Assembly: GCA_942493275.1 (NCBI GenBank)
Contig: OW818687.1
Location: 310,001-374,000 of the forward strand
Direction of reading: 5' to 3'
DNA length: 64,000 nt
Origin: G942493275 sp942493275
GTDB taxonomy: Bacteria; Actinomycetota; Coriobacteriia; Anaerosomatales; PHET01
This document shows positions 16,920-25,200 of this stretch, piece after piece. Position 1 is the first letter of the stretch. Each line of letters begins with the position of its first letter. The translations under genes were made by a program, and so were the position numbers. Under the pieces are notes generated by a model. That model was not told the origin of the DNA. It worked only from the letters and a program-made list of their open reading frames with translations, and made no database searches.

Positions 16920-17437
16920 GCGGAGTCCTCCGTCACCCGTGGGTCGATGATGAGCTCGAGGAGTGTGACATCGAGCCAGCGATCGAACTTGCGTCCGACT
17001 TCCCGCATAATACCAACGACCTCGAACCCTTCACGCACGGCCATAGCGATGCTCGGAGCGTTGTCCGAAACCACCTGCGAGACCAGCGCGTGGTAACCGA
17101 GCTCGCGGCCGCGAGCGATCAGCTCCGTCAGCAGCTTCGGCCCAACACCGGCGCCCCTGTTGGTGTCGGCGATGTAGACCGAGACCTCGACGGTGCCGCG
17201 CCACGCGGGTCTCTCGGCATAGCGCGAGAGCGAGCCCCACCCGACAACCACCCCGTCGGACTCCGCGACCAGTACCGGATACTCCTCGCCGTGGTCGCGA
17301 ATCCACGTAACTCGGTCCTCGACCTGCTTGGGAACCGTGTCGAAGGTCGCCGTCGAACTCGCCACGTAGTGGTTGTAGATGGAGGCGATTGCGGCCGCAT
17401 CCGACTCGTCAGCGGGGCGTATACAGAACCCTGACAT
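16916..17437 (-). CDS. GNAT N-acetyltransferase, Pat-like
   Basis: A 173-residue GNAT acetyltransferase resembling phosphinothricin/methionine-sulfone N-acetyltransferases: IRPADESDAAAIASIYNHYV, FDTVPKQVEDR, VYIADTNRGAGVGPKLLTEL (acetyl-CoA pyrophosphate loop) and REVGRKFDRWLDVTLLE. Family members N-acetylate amino-acid analogues. ATG 17437 is chosen because GGAGG stands nine bases upstream and family homology begins there. It is the first gene of the five-gene operon and overlaps nhaA by four bases. An N-acetyltransferase beside an N-acyl amidohydrolase may protect and later deprotect an amino group, which is inference. Confidence 0.9.
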   Translation of the reverse strand: MSGFCIRPADESDAAAIASIYNHYVASSTATFDTVPKQVEDRVTWIRDHGEEYPVLVAESDGVVVGWGSLSRYAERPAWRGTVEVSVYIADTNRGAGVGPKLLTELIARGRELGYHALVSQVVSDNAPSIAMAVREGFEVVGIMREVGRKFDRWLDVTLLELIIDPRVTEDSA

Positions 17438-17596
17438 CAATGGAACCTCCGGGAAGAGGAATTCATGCGAAGCGTTCGCCAAATCATACTTGGCGAGTGG
17501 CTTTCTGGCACAGCCGTTGCTTTGCATTTTACCGAGAGCCGGGCGACCCGCCTTCCCCCCTCCCCCCTCGGGTGGGAACCGCCCCTCCGAACGCGA

Positions 17597-17628
17597 CAGG
17601 ACGCGCCTACCCCCTCAGGCGCGTCCTG
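17597..17628 (-). terminator. Hairpin between pstB and the GNAT operon
   Basis: Twelve-base stem CAGGACGCGCCT / AGGCGCGTCCTG with an eight-base loop. It lies 80-110 bases past the pstB stop and upstream of GNAT. No T run follows on either strand, so its role as a backup terminator is inferred. Confidence 0.5.
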
Positions 17629-17654
17629 CCATTTCCGGGGACAAACCCGGATAC

Positions 17655-17690
17655 GAGAAGCGCCCACTGCGATCGCGGTGGGCGCTTCTC
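17655..17690 (-). terminator. pstB: Terminator hairpin of the pst operon
   Basis: Thirteen-base perfect stem GAGAAGCGCCCAC / GTGGGCGCTTCTC with a ten-base loop, starting 20 bases after the pstB stop. It is the strongest structure in this gap and the natural end of the pstSCAB transcript. Confidence 0.65.
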
Positions 17691-17710
17691 ATCGTTCACT
17701 GGCCGGATGC

Positions 17711-18496
17711 CTAGCCGAACCGGCCCGTGATGTAGGCCTCAGTGCGCTTGTCGTGCGGGTTCGTGAACATCGTCTTGGTGTCACCCATCTCGATGAGTCC
17801 GGCGGGCCGGTCCATCGCCTCACGAAGCATGAACGCGGTCTGGTCCGAGATACGCGCCGCCTGCTGCATGTTGTGGGTGACGATCACGATCGTCACTGAG
17901 CTCTTCAGCTCCGAGATGGTGTCCTCGATCTGCTGTGTCGATATGGGGTCGAGGGCAGAGGCCGGCTCGTCCATCAGCAGCACCTCCGGCTTGGTCGCGA
18001 GCGCTCGCGCGATGCACAGGCGCTGCTGCTGCCCGCCGGACAGCTCGAACGCGTGCTTCTTGAGCGAGTCTTTGACTTCGTTCCACAGAGCCGCCCGCTT
18101 GAGGGAGTCTTCGACCAGCTCGGAAAGCTCCGTCTTCTTGCGGATGCCCTGCGTGCGCGGGCCGTAGGAAACGTTGTCGAAGATGGACATCGGAAACGGG
18201 TTGGGCTTCTGGAAGACCTGCCCCACGCGCATTCTGAGCTCGACCGGGTCGATCCCTTTGCCGTGGATGTCCACGCCGTCGAGCAGGATCTCGCCGCCCA
18301 CGCGAACGTTACCGAGTTCGTCGTTCATGCGGTTCAGGCAGCGGAGCAGCGTGGACTTGCCGCAACCGGACGGGCCGATGAGCGCGGTGACCGACGACGC
18401 CGGGACCTCCATGGAGACGCCGGCTATGGCGGTCTCGGGCCCGTATGCGACCGACACGTCCTTGAGCGTGAATGAGCCGAGAACCTCGTTCACCAT
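17711..18496 (-). CDS. pstB: Phosphate ABC transporter ATP-binding protein PstB
   Basis: A 261-residue ATPase of the high-affinity phosphate importer. Walker A GPSGCGKST is at 41-49. LRCLNRMNDE, FQKPNPFPMSIFDNV, LSGGQQQRLCIARALA, and MDEPASALDPIST with a downstream VTHNMQQAARISD H-loop are PstB hallmarks. ATG 18496 has AGGAG eight bases upstream; the codon overlaps the pstA end by seven bases. It drives phosphate uptake with PstCA and PstS. The canonical pstSCAB order, next to a PhoR/PhoP-type pair, predicts induction under phosphate starvation. No phoU follows in this window. Confidence 0.96.
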   Translation of the reverse strand: MVNEVLGSFTLKDVSVAYGPETAIAGVSMEVPASSVTALIGPSGCGKSTLLRCLNRMNDELGNVRVGGEILLDGVDIHGKGIDPVELRMRVGQVFQKPNPFPMSIFDNVSYGPRTQGIRKKTELSELVEDSLKRAALWNEVKDSLKKHAFELSGGQQQRLCIARALATKPEVLLMDEPASALDPISTQQIEDTISELKSSVTIVIVTHNMQQAARISDQTAFMLREAMDRPAGLIEMGDTKTMFTNPHDKRTEAYITGRFG

Positions 18497-19356
18497 CTGA
18501 TCCTGCTCCTTTGCTTCGAGCGCCACAGCGCCGCTGCGACGTTGATGATGCTCAGCCCGGCGACGAGCACGAGCGCGGTACCCCACACGACGTGCGGTGC
18601 GGGCTTGGTGGCCTGGGTGGCCATGATGTAGAGGTGGTACGGCAGCGCCATGGTCTCGTCCAGGATGGTCTCGGGGACCGGCGCGTAGAAGGCCACGGCG
18701 GTCACGAGAATCGGGGCCGTTTCGCCCGCGGCGCGGGACAGGCCGAGGATGGAGCCCGTCACGATTCCGGGAGCCGCGGCCGGGAGCACCACGCGCACGA
18801 TCGTGCCAAGGCGGGTCGCACCCAGAGCGAGCGACGCCTGCCTCAGGTCCTGCGGGACCTGGCGGAGCGCTTCCTCCGTGGCGGTGATGATCACCGGCAG
18901 GGTGAGGCACGCAAGCGTGAGCGCGCCCGACAGCACCGAGCGGTTGAAGCCCAGCGTGAGCACGAACAGCGACAGTCCGAACAGCCCGTAGACGATCGAC
19001 GGCACGCCCGCCATGTTCGTGATCGACAGGCGGATGATGCGCGTGACGCGCCCGCGGGCAGCGTACTCGGACAAGTAGATGCCCGCCATGATGCCAATGG
19101 GCAACGCGAACACTGCGGTCCAGAAGGTGAGGAGCAGCGTGCCGTAGATCGCAGGCCAGATGCCGCCTTCGGTCATGAACATGCGAGGGGCCTCGGTGAG
19201 GAACTCCCACGAGATCGCGCTGGCGCCCCGGTACAGGATGTAGCCGAAGATGAAGACGACGACGCCGATGATGAAGAGGGTGCACGCGGCTGCGAACGCC
19301 TTCGCCACGTTCTCGACGGCGCGCGCGGAGCGTACACGTGCCCGGGCGCGAGTCAT
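18490..19356 (-). CDS. pstA: Phosphate ABC transporter permease PstA
   Basis: A 288-residue inner-membrane permease with about six helices, which forms the phosphate channel with PstC. ITNMAGVPSIVYGLFGL, ALTLACLTLPVIITATEEAL, the EAA-type loop RQASLALGATRLGTI and GSILGLSRAAGETAPIL are characteristic. ATG 19356 is preferred over the GTG nine bases upstream, because AGGAGG stands at the right distance before it. It overlaps pstC by four bases (ATGA) and pstB by seven. Confidence 0.95.
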   Translation of the reverse strand: MTRARARVRSARAVENVAKAFAAACTLFIIGVVVFIFGYILYRGASAISWEFLTEAPRMFMTEGGIWPAIYGTLLLTFWTAVFALPIGIMAGIYLSEYAARGRVTRIIRLSITNMAGVPSIVYGLFGLSLFVLTLGFNRSVLSGALTLACLTLPVIITATEEALRQVPQDLRQASLALGATRLGTIVRVVLPAAAPGIVTGSILGLSRAAGETAPILVTAVAFYAPVPETILDETMALPYHLYIMATQATKPAPHVVWGTALVLVAGLSIINVAAALWRSKQRSRIRW

Positions 19357-20276
19357 CGGCGCCACCTCCTGCGCTGGCGCTCGAGAACCACGTCGGCGGC
19401 CAGGTTGATGAGGAAGGTGACGACGAACAGCACGAGCCCCAGGGCGAAGAGCACCGAGTAGTGCAGGCCGCCCTGGACGACCTCGGCCATCTCACCCGCG
19501 ATGGTGCCCGGCATAGTGCGCACCGAGACGAACGGCGTCGTAGGGATGATGCCGGAGTTGCCCGCGAGCATGAGCACGACCATCGTCTCGCCGATCGCTC
19601 GGCCCACCCCAAGCATCACCGCGGCGAAGATGCCCGATGACGCGGCAGGAAGCACCACCTTGTGCACCGTCTGCCACCGTGTGTTGCCGAGCGCCAGCGA
19701 GCCGTTGCGCAGGTCGTTGGGGACGGCGTGCATCGCGTCCTCGGCGATCGAGACGATGGTGGGGAGGACCATGATCCCGACTACAAGGCCGGCGGTGAAC
19801 GCCGTGAGTCCGGTGTCCAACTCGAACCAGACCCGGATGTTGGGCACGAGCAGCGTGATGCCGAGCAGGCCAAGCACCACCGAGGGCACCGCAGCCATGA
19901 ACTCGATGACCGACTTGGCGACCTCTTTGACTCGCCGGCCCGCGAACTCGGAGATGTAGATCGCCGAGAAGATGCCGAGGGGAACCGACACCACGATGCC
20001 GACGAGCGTGACCCACAGCGACCCCACTTCGGCGGGGAGGAAGCCGAACTGCGGGTTCTTGCTCGTGGGATACCAGTCGGTGCCGGTGATCATCGCGACG
20101 AGTCCCACCTCGTTGATTGCGCGCATCGCGTTGTACGCGAGAAACGCGGCAATCGCGGCCAGGATGACGACCGCGGCGATGCCATTGAGCCAGATTATGC
20201 GTCTGACGACGGCCTCGGCCGCCCGGCGAAATGCCGGGCGGCCTCGGCGCCGTCCCTCGTGAGAGACGTTTGCCAT
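19353..20276 (-). CDS. pstC: Phosphate ABC transporter permease PstC
   Basis: A 307-residue permease with about six helices. A cytoplasmic Arg-rich start (MANVSHEGRRRGRPAFRRAAEAVVRR) precedes TM1. GTDWYPTSKNPQFGFLP, ISEFAGRRVKEVAKSVIEFM, AVPSVVLGLLGI and the coupling loop LRNGSLALGNTRWQTVHKVV are PstC features. It starts at ATG 20276, ten bases after the pstS stop, with only a weak ribosome-binding site. Confidence 0.95.
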   Translation of the reverse strand: MANVSHEGRRRGRPAFRRAAEAVVRRIIWLNGIAAVVILAAIAAFLAYNAMRAINEVGLVAMITGTDWYPTSKNPQFGFLPAEVGSLWVTLVGIVVSVPLGIFSAIYISEFAGRRVKEVAKSVIEFMAAVPSVVLGLLGITLLVPNIRVWFELDTGLTAFTAGLVVGIMVLPTIVSIAEDAMHAVPNDLRNGSLALGNTRWQTVHKVVLPAASSGIFAAVMLGVGRAIGETMVVLMLAGNSGIIPTTPFVSVRTMPGTIAGEMAEVVQGGLHYSVLFALGLVLFVVTFLINLAADVVLERQRRRWRR

Positions 20277-20286
20277 GTTCAGTCGC

Positions 20287-21159
20287 CTAAGGCAGCGGGA
20301 CGAAGCCCTGGTCCTCGACCAGCTTCTGGCCTTCAGGGCCCAGAATCCACTCGAGGTACGCGGCCGAGACACCCTCGGGAGCGCCGTTGCTGTACATGTA
20401 GAGGTAGCGGCTGAGGACGTAGCTGCCGTCAGCGGCGGCCTCAACAGAGGCGGCCACGCCATCAACCTTGATGACCTTCACGTCGGGGGTGACGTAGCCC
20501 AGTCCCACGTAGCCGATGGCGTTGGGATTGGCCTTGGTCTCGTCGATGATCGCCTGAGTGGAGGGCAGGAGCTTGGCCTCCTTGGCGTACTCGGCGTTCT
20601 CGTCCTCGGCGGCGACCACGGCCTCCTTGAAGAACTCGTAGGTGCCGGAGGCGCTGTCGCGAGAGAGCAGGACGATGGCGGCATCGGCGCCGCCGAGGTC
20701 CTTCCAGTTGGTGATCTCGCCGCGGTAGACCTTGCCCAGATCTGCGAGCGTGATCTCCTCGACGCCGTTTGCCGGGTTCAGGACCACCGCGATGCCGTCG
20801 ATGGCGACCTTATGCTCGGTCGGCGCGATGCCGTTGGTCTCAGCCTCGGCCGTCTCTTCGTCCTTGATCTCACGTGAGGCGTTTGCGTAGTCAACGGTGC
20901 CGTTGATCAGCGCCGCGATGCCGGTGCCGGAGCCACCGCCCTTGATCGAGATCATGACGCCGGGGTTCACCGTCATGAACTCCTCGGCCCATGCCTGCGC
21001 GAGGTTCACGAGCGTGTCCGAGCCCTCGACGTTGATCGAGCCGGTGAGCTCCTCGCCGGCCGGCTCTTCAGCCGTGTCCTCGGTGGTCCCGCCGCAGCCG
21101 ACGAGCGCCAGCGCGAGGACTGTAGCGAGCGCGAGTGCAAGCCACTTCTTCGACTTCAC
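20287..21159 (-). CDS. pstS: Phosphate-binding lipoprotein PstS
   Basis: A 290-residue lipoprotein that captures phosphate outside the membrane and delivers it to PstCA. The signal peptide ends in the lipobox LALVGC (Cys22). NVEGSDTLVNLAQAWAEEF, KGGGSGTGIAALINGTVDYANASRE and SRDSASGTYEFFKE carry the phosphate-contacting Ser/Thr loops. It starts at GTG 21159 with GGGGAG seven bases upstream. It heads pstSCAB and shares a 201-base divergent region with the response-regulator gene, which holds a candidate PHO box. Confidence 0.96.
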   Translation of the reverse strand: MKSKKWLALALATVLALALVGCGGTTEDTAEEPAGEELTGSINVEGSDTLVNLAQAWAEEFMTVNPGVMISIKGGGSGTGIAALINGTVDYANASREIKDEETAEAETNGIAPTEHKVAIDGIAVVLNPANGVEEITLADLGKVYRGEITNWKDLGGADAAIVLLSRDSASGTYEFFKEAVVAAEDENAEYAKEAKLLPSTQAIIDETKANPNAIGYVGLGYVTPDVKVIKVDGVAASVEAAADGSYVLSRYLYMYSNGAPEGVSAAYLEWILGPEGQKLVEDQGFVPLP

Positions 21160-21187
21160 TGATAACTCCCCTTCGTTCGATGGATGA

Positions 21188-21264
21188 GGCAGGCTTTCGA
21201 TACCTGCCGAATGTCATGCTAGGGAGGGTTGCGCCGCGAGTGGTTGCACCGCTGTTAACTTCGG
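21188..21264. promoter_or_regulatory. Divergent pstS / response-regulator control region with candidate PHO box
   Basis: GTTGCAC (21243-21249) and GTTAACT (21254-21260) are 11-base-phased direct repeats on the plus strand, like the GTTCACC repeats of actinobacterial PHO boxes. On the minus strand TAGCAT (21221-21216) could be the pstS -10. A six-base hairpin (GGCAGG 21188-21193 with CCTGCC 21203-21208) lies in the pstS leader. The repeats are only partial matches. Confidence 0.4.
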
Positions 21265-21360
21265 AATATGGGATTGTAAAACAAATGTGAAATGGGTCGC
21301 GCTTGCGTCGGGCGCGTGCAATGATTGCCTCGGTCCACCCGCGCGACACGGAGGAGACGC

Positions 21361-22068
21361 ATGGCTACCATCCTCGTGGTGGAGGACGACCCGATCATCC
21401 GACAGACCGTCGAGTACGCCCTGCGACGCGCCGGCTTCACGGTCGCCTCGGCGGCCGACGGCATCGCAGCCCTCGAAGCAGCCGAGCGAAGCCAGCCCGA
21501 CCTGGTACTGCTCGACATCATGCTGCCCGGCATGGACGGCTACGAAGTCGCCGAGAACCTGCGGGCCGCCGACAAGGAACTCGCGATCATCATGGTCACC
21601 GCGCTCGACTCCGACCGGGACAAGATCCGCGGACTCGACACGGGTGCCGACGACTACATCACCAAGCCGTTCTCGATGGAGGAGCTCCTGGCCCGCGTGC
21701 GTGCGAACCTGCGCCGCGTACGTGCCCGAGAGACCCTCTCGGAGGAACGGGTGATCGAGGTCGGCGACCTGACCATCGACCCCGCGAGCTTCAAGGTGTG
21801 CGTTTCAGGTGAGCCTGCCAAGCTGCGGCTCAAGGAGTTCCAGCTGTTGCTCGCGCTCGCCAAGCGTGAGGGAAGGCTGTGCACGCGTGAGATCCTCGCC
21901 GAGGAGGTCTGGGGCTACGAGCATCTCCCCTCCTCGCGTACCATCGACGTCCACATCCGGCGTCTGCGTCAAGCCGTCGAGGACCCGTCCGCCTTCCTCT
22001 ACATCCACACCGTGCACGGGATGGGCTACCGGTTCGAGCCGGTGAAGAAGGGCTCCGAGTCCGAGTGA
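21361..22068 (+). CDS. OmpR/PhoB-family response regulator, probable phosphate-starvation regulator
   Basis: A 235-residue response regulator. The receiver domain has acidic Glu8-Asp9-Asp10, the phospho-acceptor Asp52 (LLDIMLPGMDG) and the switch Lys in YITKPF. The C-terminal winged helix (about 140-232, LKEFQLLLALAKREGRLCTREILAEEVWGYEHLP region, IDVHIRRLRQAVED) is of the OmpR/PhoB type. ATG 21361 follows GGAGGAG by a few bases. It overlaps the kinase (GTGA) and lies divergent to pstS, so PhoP/PhoB function is likely but rests on neighbourhood. Confidence 0.92.
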   Translation: MATILVVEDDPIIRQTVEYALRRAGFTVASAADGIAALEAAERSQPDLVLLDIMLPGMDGYEVAENLRAADKELAIIMVTALDSDRDKIRGLDTGADDYITKPFSMEELLARVRANLRRVRARETLSEERVIEVGDLTIDPASFKVCVSGEPAKLRLKEFQLLLALAKREGRLCTREILAEEVWGYEHLPSSRTIDVHIRRLRQAVEDPSAFLYIHTVHGMGYRFEPVKKGSESE

Positions 22069-23822
22069 CCCGCATCCGACACATCACCGGTTCGTTCATC
22101 GCCCGGCTGGCACTCGGATACGTGCTCGTCGCGGTAGTGCTGTCGGGCGCGTGGATCTGGTCGCTCTACGGTCCGCTGACCCGCGCGACGCTCGACCAGC
22201 AGGAGCGCAACCTCACAGCGGTCGCCCAGTCCGCGGCCCTCGTGTCCGCCGAGACGAGCGCGTCAGCCGAGCAGATCACCGACAGGCTGGTCGCCCGCAC
22301 GGACTTGCGGATGACGATCGTGGCTGCGGACGGGTCGGTGCTTGGGGACTCGGGCTCGGACGCGGCAGCCATGGAGAACCACCTCGACCGCCCCGAGATA
22401 CAAACGGCTCTCGCCGGGCAAGTGGGAAGCGACCGGCGGGTGTCTCGCACCGAGCAGCGCGAGGAGCTCTACGTCGCCGTTCCCGCATCGCTGCAGGGCG
22501 AGCGCGTCGCGCTTCGCGTCGCGCAGCCGCTCGCCGAAATCGAGGAGATTGCGTCAAGCTCGAGGCGAATAGGGCTGATCCTGCTGGCGGTGAGCCTCGC
22601 AATCGCGGTCGCGGTCGCGGTACGCATGACCCGCGCGGCCGCCGAGCCGGTCGAGACGCTCTCACGCGCCGCCGAGCGGATGGCTGCGGGCAATCTCTCC
22701 GCCGAGGTGCCCAAGGTACCAGCCGACCTCGAGGTTCTCTCGGAAGCGCTCGAATCGCTCAGGCTGCAGATGCGTTCACGGCTCGATGCCCTCGAGGCCG
22801 AGCGGCTCACGCTGCGTGCGGCGATCGACGGGCTCGATGACGCCATCTACGTCCTCGACGGCGAGACGATCGAACTCGCGAACTCCGCGGCCTCGGCGCT
22901 CTTCCGCGCGCCGTCCCGCGGCTGGCGTGGCGTTCACCTCGAGGACTCCGGGCTGCCGGCTCCCCTCGAGGCGGCGATTCGGGCCCAACTCGTCCTGCCG
23001 AGCGCAGAGGCGGTCGACCTCGAGCCCGACCCGTCGGGACGCGCGCTGAGGCTTGCGGTGGCACCACTTGGCGATGCGGGCGGCAGGCGGGTTGTGGTTG
23101 CAGTCAGCGACGTCACCGAGCGAACCCGGCTCGACCGCGTCAGGCGGGACTTCGTCGCCAACGCGAGCCACGAGCTCAAGACACCGGTTGCCGGCATCAG
23201 GCTCCTCGCCCAGTCCGCGGAGAGCGCCGCCGAGGATGGCGACACCGATCAGGCGCTGGCGTTCACCGCGCAGATCGAGGCCGAAACCGAAAGGATCCAG
23301 CGACTCGTCAGCGATCTTCTCGACCTGTCGCGACTCGAAGCTCTCCCCGCACCTGACGCACTCACCGACGTACGCCAGGCGGTCGACAACGCCGTGATCT
23401 CCCACCGGTCAGCAGCGGCCCGCAAGCAACTCGATCTCAAGGTCGACCTGTCCGCCGTGCGAGGCGCCGACGTCTTCGTGGCCGCTGATCCCACCGACAT
23501 CGCCATAGCCCTCGACAACCTGATCGACAACGCTATTGCGTACACGGATGAGGGAACCGTGGGCCTTCGGGTCACCGCGAGCGACGTGATGGTAAGGATC
23601 GTCATCAGCGACACCGGCCCGGGAATACCCGCCGAGCACCTGCCGCGCATCTTCGAGCGCTTCTACCGCATCGACCGGGGGCGGTCGCGCGAAAGCGGCG
23701 GCACGGGGCTGGGGCTTGCGCTGGTCAAGCACGTGGTCGAGCGCTCACACGGGAAGATCCTGGTGACCTCGGAGCCCGGTGAAGGCACTCAGTTCACCAT
23801 CGCCCTGCCGCGCGCGACCTGA
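22065..23822 (+). CDS. PhoR-like sensor histidine kinase
   Basis: A 585-residue membrane sensor. TM1 is at about residues 12-32, an extracytoplasmic sensory region at 33-165, TM2 near 169-190, then HAMP, a PAS-like domain (about 245-345), a HisKA domain with the phospho-acceptor His369 (FVANASHELKTP) and an HATPase domain (DNLIDNAIAYT, DTGPGIP, GGTGLGLALVKH). It starts at GTG 22065, overlapping the regulator stop, so the pair is translationally coupled. TM-HAMP-PAS-HisKA order is that of PhoR/WalK kinases. Confidence 0.93.
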   Translation: MTRIRHITGSFIARLALGYVLVAVVLSGAWIWSLYGPLTRATLDQQERNLTAVAQSAALVSAETSASAEQITDRLVARTDLRMTIVAADGSVLGDSGSDAAAMENHLDRPEIQTALAGQVGSDRRVSRTEQREELYVAVPASLQGERVALRVAQPLAEIEEIASSSRRIGLILLAVSLAIAVAVAVRMTRAAAEPVETLSRAAERMAAGNLSAEVPKVPADLEVLSEALESLRLQMRSRLDALEAERLTLRAAIDGLDDAIYVLDGETIELANSAASALFRAPSRGWRGVHLEDSGLPAPLEAAIRAQLVLPSAEAVDLEPDPSGRALRLAVAPLGDAGGRRVVVAVSDVTERTRLDRVRRDFVANASHELKTPVAGIRLLAQSAESAAEDGDTDQALAFTAQIEAETERIQRLVSDLLDLSRLEALPAPDALTDVRQAVDNAVISHRSAAARKQLDLKVDLSAVRGADVFVAADPTDIAIALDNLIDNAIAYTDEGTVGLRVTASDVMVRIVISDTGPGIPAEHLPRIFERFYRIDRGRSRESGGTGLGLALVKHVVERSHGKILVTSEPGEGTQFTIALPRAT

Positions 23823-23829
23823 CCCCGGC

Positions 23830-24408
23830 TCAGGAGCGCCAGCGAACCGTGAACCGCAGGGTCTCGGCATCGAAGGCGTACGCCTCCCACGCCTGCTCGG
23901 TCGCACTCGCCGAGCTGGCCCCGGAGTCGACCAGTCCCTGCACGAGCCAACCTGCGATCCGCTGCCCTTCGAACGGGCTCGACGGCAGGCCTTCGATGGT
24001 GACCGTGACCTCCTCGCGCAGTACGGTACGAGTACAGGTCACCTCTATGCCCCGATACAGGAGGGACAGGAGAGTCTCAATACGATCTATGAACGCCTCG
24101 GGAGAACGCTCTTCAGGCCGCGTTTCTACCGCGTGGGAGATCTCGAACGCCCGCGCTCCCATGCGTCTGAACTCACGAGCCGCCCTCTCGAGCGACCCGT
24201 CACACGCTGTGTCCGCGAACGCCATGTCGAAGCGCGCCATGACCTCGCGCGGGACCCCGAATCCGGACAGCACCGCCGCCCGCTCAAGTGATTCGAGCCG
24301 CGCATTGCAGCGAGTCCAGACGTCCTCGCCATACTCCTCGCGCACGTAGGCGAACGACTGCTGCGCGACCGGACCGAACAAACACGCCTGCTCTGTGACG
24401 ACGCTCAT
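23830..24408 (-). CDS. Unknown soluble protein
   Basis: A 192-residue protein that I do not recognise. It is mainly helical in its first 100 residues (VTEQACLFGPVAQQSFAYVREEYGEDVW), then beta-rich (VTCTRTVLREEVTVTIEGLPSSP). The opening, with a short segment, an aromatic and EEYGEDVW, faintly recalls HNOB/heme-sensor or TIGR02265-like proteins. The supporting motifs (e.g. YxSxR) are absent, so no function is claimed. It converges on the kinase stop with an eight-base gap and is probably monocistronic from a promoter in 24409-24570. Confidence 0.65.
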   Translation of the reverse strand: MSVVTEQACLFGPVAQQSFAYVREEYGEDVWTRCNARLESLERAAVLSGFGVPREVMARFDMAFADTACDGSLERAAREFRRMGARAFEISHAVETRPEERSPEAFIDRIETLLSLLYRGIEVTCTRTVLREEVTVTIEGLPSSPFEGQRIAGWLVQGLVDSGASSASATEQAWEAYAFDAETLRFTVRWRS

Positions 24409-24570
24409 GGGTCAACCCCCCGATCGGGTTCGAACTGCCTCGGGCCGAAACCGACCCTGATGCGATGTTCGACGACCGCGCGACCCGCTCCAATCAGGGA
24501 TTACCCCCATCGTGCAGGGAACCGGGCGGGGCGACAGGGGGCAGTCTAGGGGTATTCCCTTAGGGGAAGA
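24409..24570. other. Intergenic region without a gene
   Basis: 162 bases between the unknown gene and the PAP2 gene. No reading frame with a ribosome-binding site was seen. It holds the upstream region of the unknown gene. GGTTCGAAC at 24427-24435 looks like a tRNA T-loop, but no cloverleaf can be built around it. Confidence 0.5.
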
Positions 24571-25200
24571 TCAGCGCAACGACTCGCGAATACCGAGAGC
24601 ACCCGCGAGTACCGCTCCCGCAAGCATCCACGACGCGAGCACGTCGCTCGGCCAGTGAACTCCGAGATACACCCGCGATGTGCCCACGAGCACCGGGTAC
24701 GCGATCGCGAACGCGATGCCGAGGACGCGACCCGCTCGGCTCATCGACGAGTGCAGCGACAGGTAGGCGAGCACCCCGCCGAGCGCGAGGCTCGCGGTGG
24801 TGTGCCCGGATGGGAAGCTGAACGACTCAGGAAGCGCCAGCAGCGCATTTGACGCAGGCGGACGCTCCCGGCCGATGAGCCCCTTGAGCGCCGTGGTCAG
24901 CAGCGTGGTGGTGACGACCACCGATGCGAGCAGTGTCGCGTCGCGCCGGTAGCCGCGCCGCCACATCATCACGAAGCACACGAGCGCGGCCGTCGCGGAG
25001 AACGCAAAGCCACCGGTCGCCGTGATCAGCTTCATGATCGCCGTGAGCGTGTCGGATCGCAGCGACTGGATCACGGCAGAGACGGTCTCATCGAACGCGA
25101 CCACGGCAGGCGAGGTCGCAAGCGCGCCGGCGAGTTCCCAGAACCCGAAAAGCAGCATCGCGGCTACGGCGAACCCGAGGATGAGAGGCTTGCGCCTCAC
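24571..25200 (-). CDS. PAP2-superfamily membrane phosphatase
   Basis: A 209-residue integral-membrane phosphatase with about five or six helices and the three PAP2 motifs: KGLIGRERPP (K-x6-RP), SFPSGHTTAS (PSGH, catalytic His) and SRVYLGVHWPSDV (SR-x5-H-x3-D). Family members dephosphorylate undecaprenyl diphosphate, phosphatidic acid or similar lipids on the outer membrane face. GTG 25200 overlaps the pyrophosphatase TGA, so the two are translationally coupled. Pairing a lipid (pyro)phosphatase with a cytosolic pyrophosphatase would fit phosphate recycling, which is inference. Confidence 0.88.
   Translation of the reverse strand: MRRKPLILGFAVAAMLLFGFWELAGALATSPAVVAFDETVSAVIQSLRSDTLTAIMKLITATGGFAFSATAALVCFVMMWRRGYRRDATLLASVVVTTTLLTTALKGLIGRERPPASNALLALPESFSFPSGHTTASLALGGVLAYLSLHSSMSRAGRVLGIAFAIAYPVLVGTSRVYLGVHWPSDVLASWMLAGAVLAGALGIRESLR

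Noticed and set aside
24427..24435. tRNA T-loop-like GGTTCGAAC
   Set aside because: No acceptor or anticodon arm can be formed around it.
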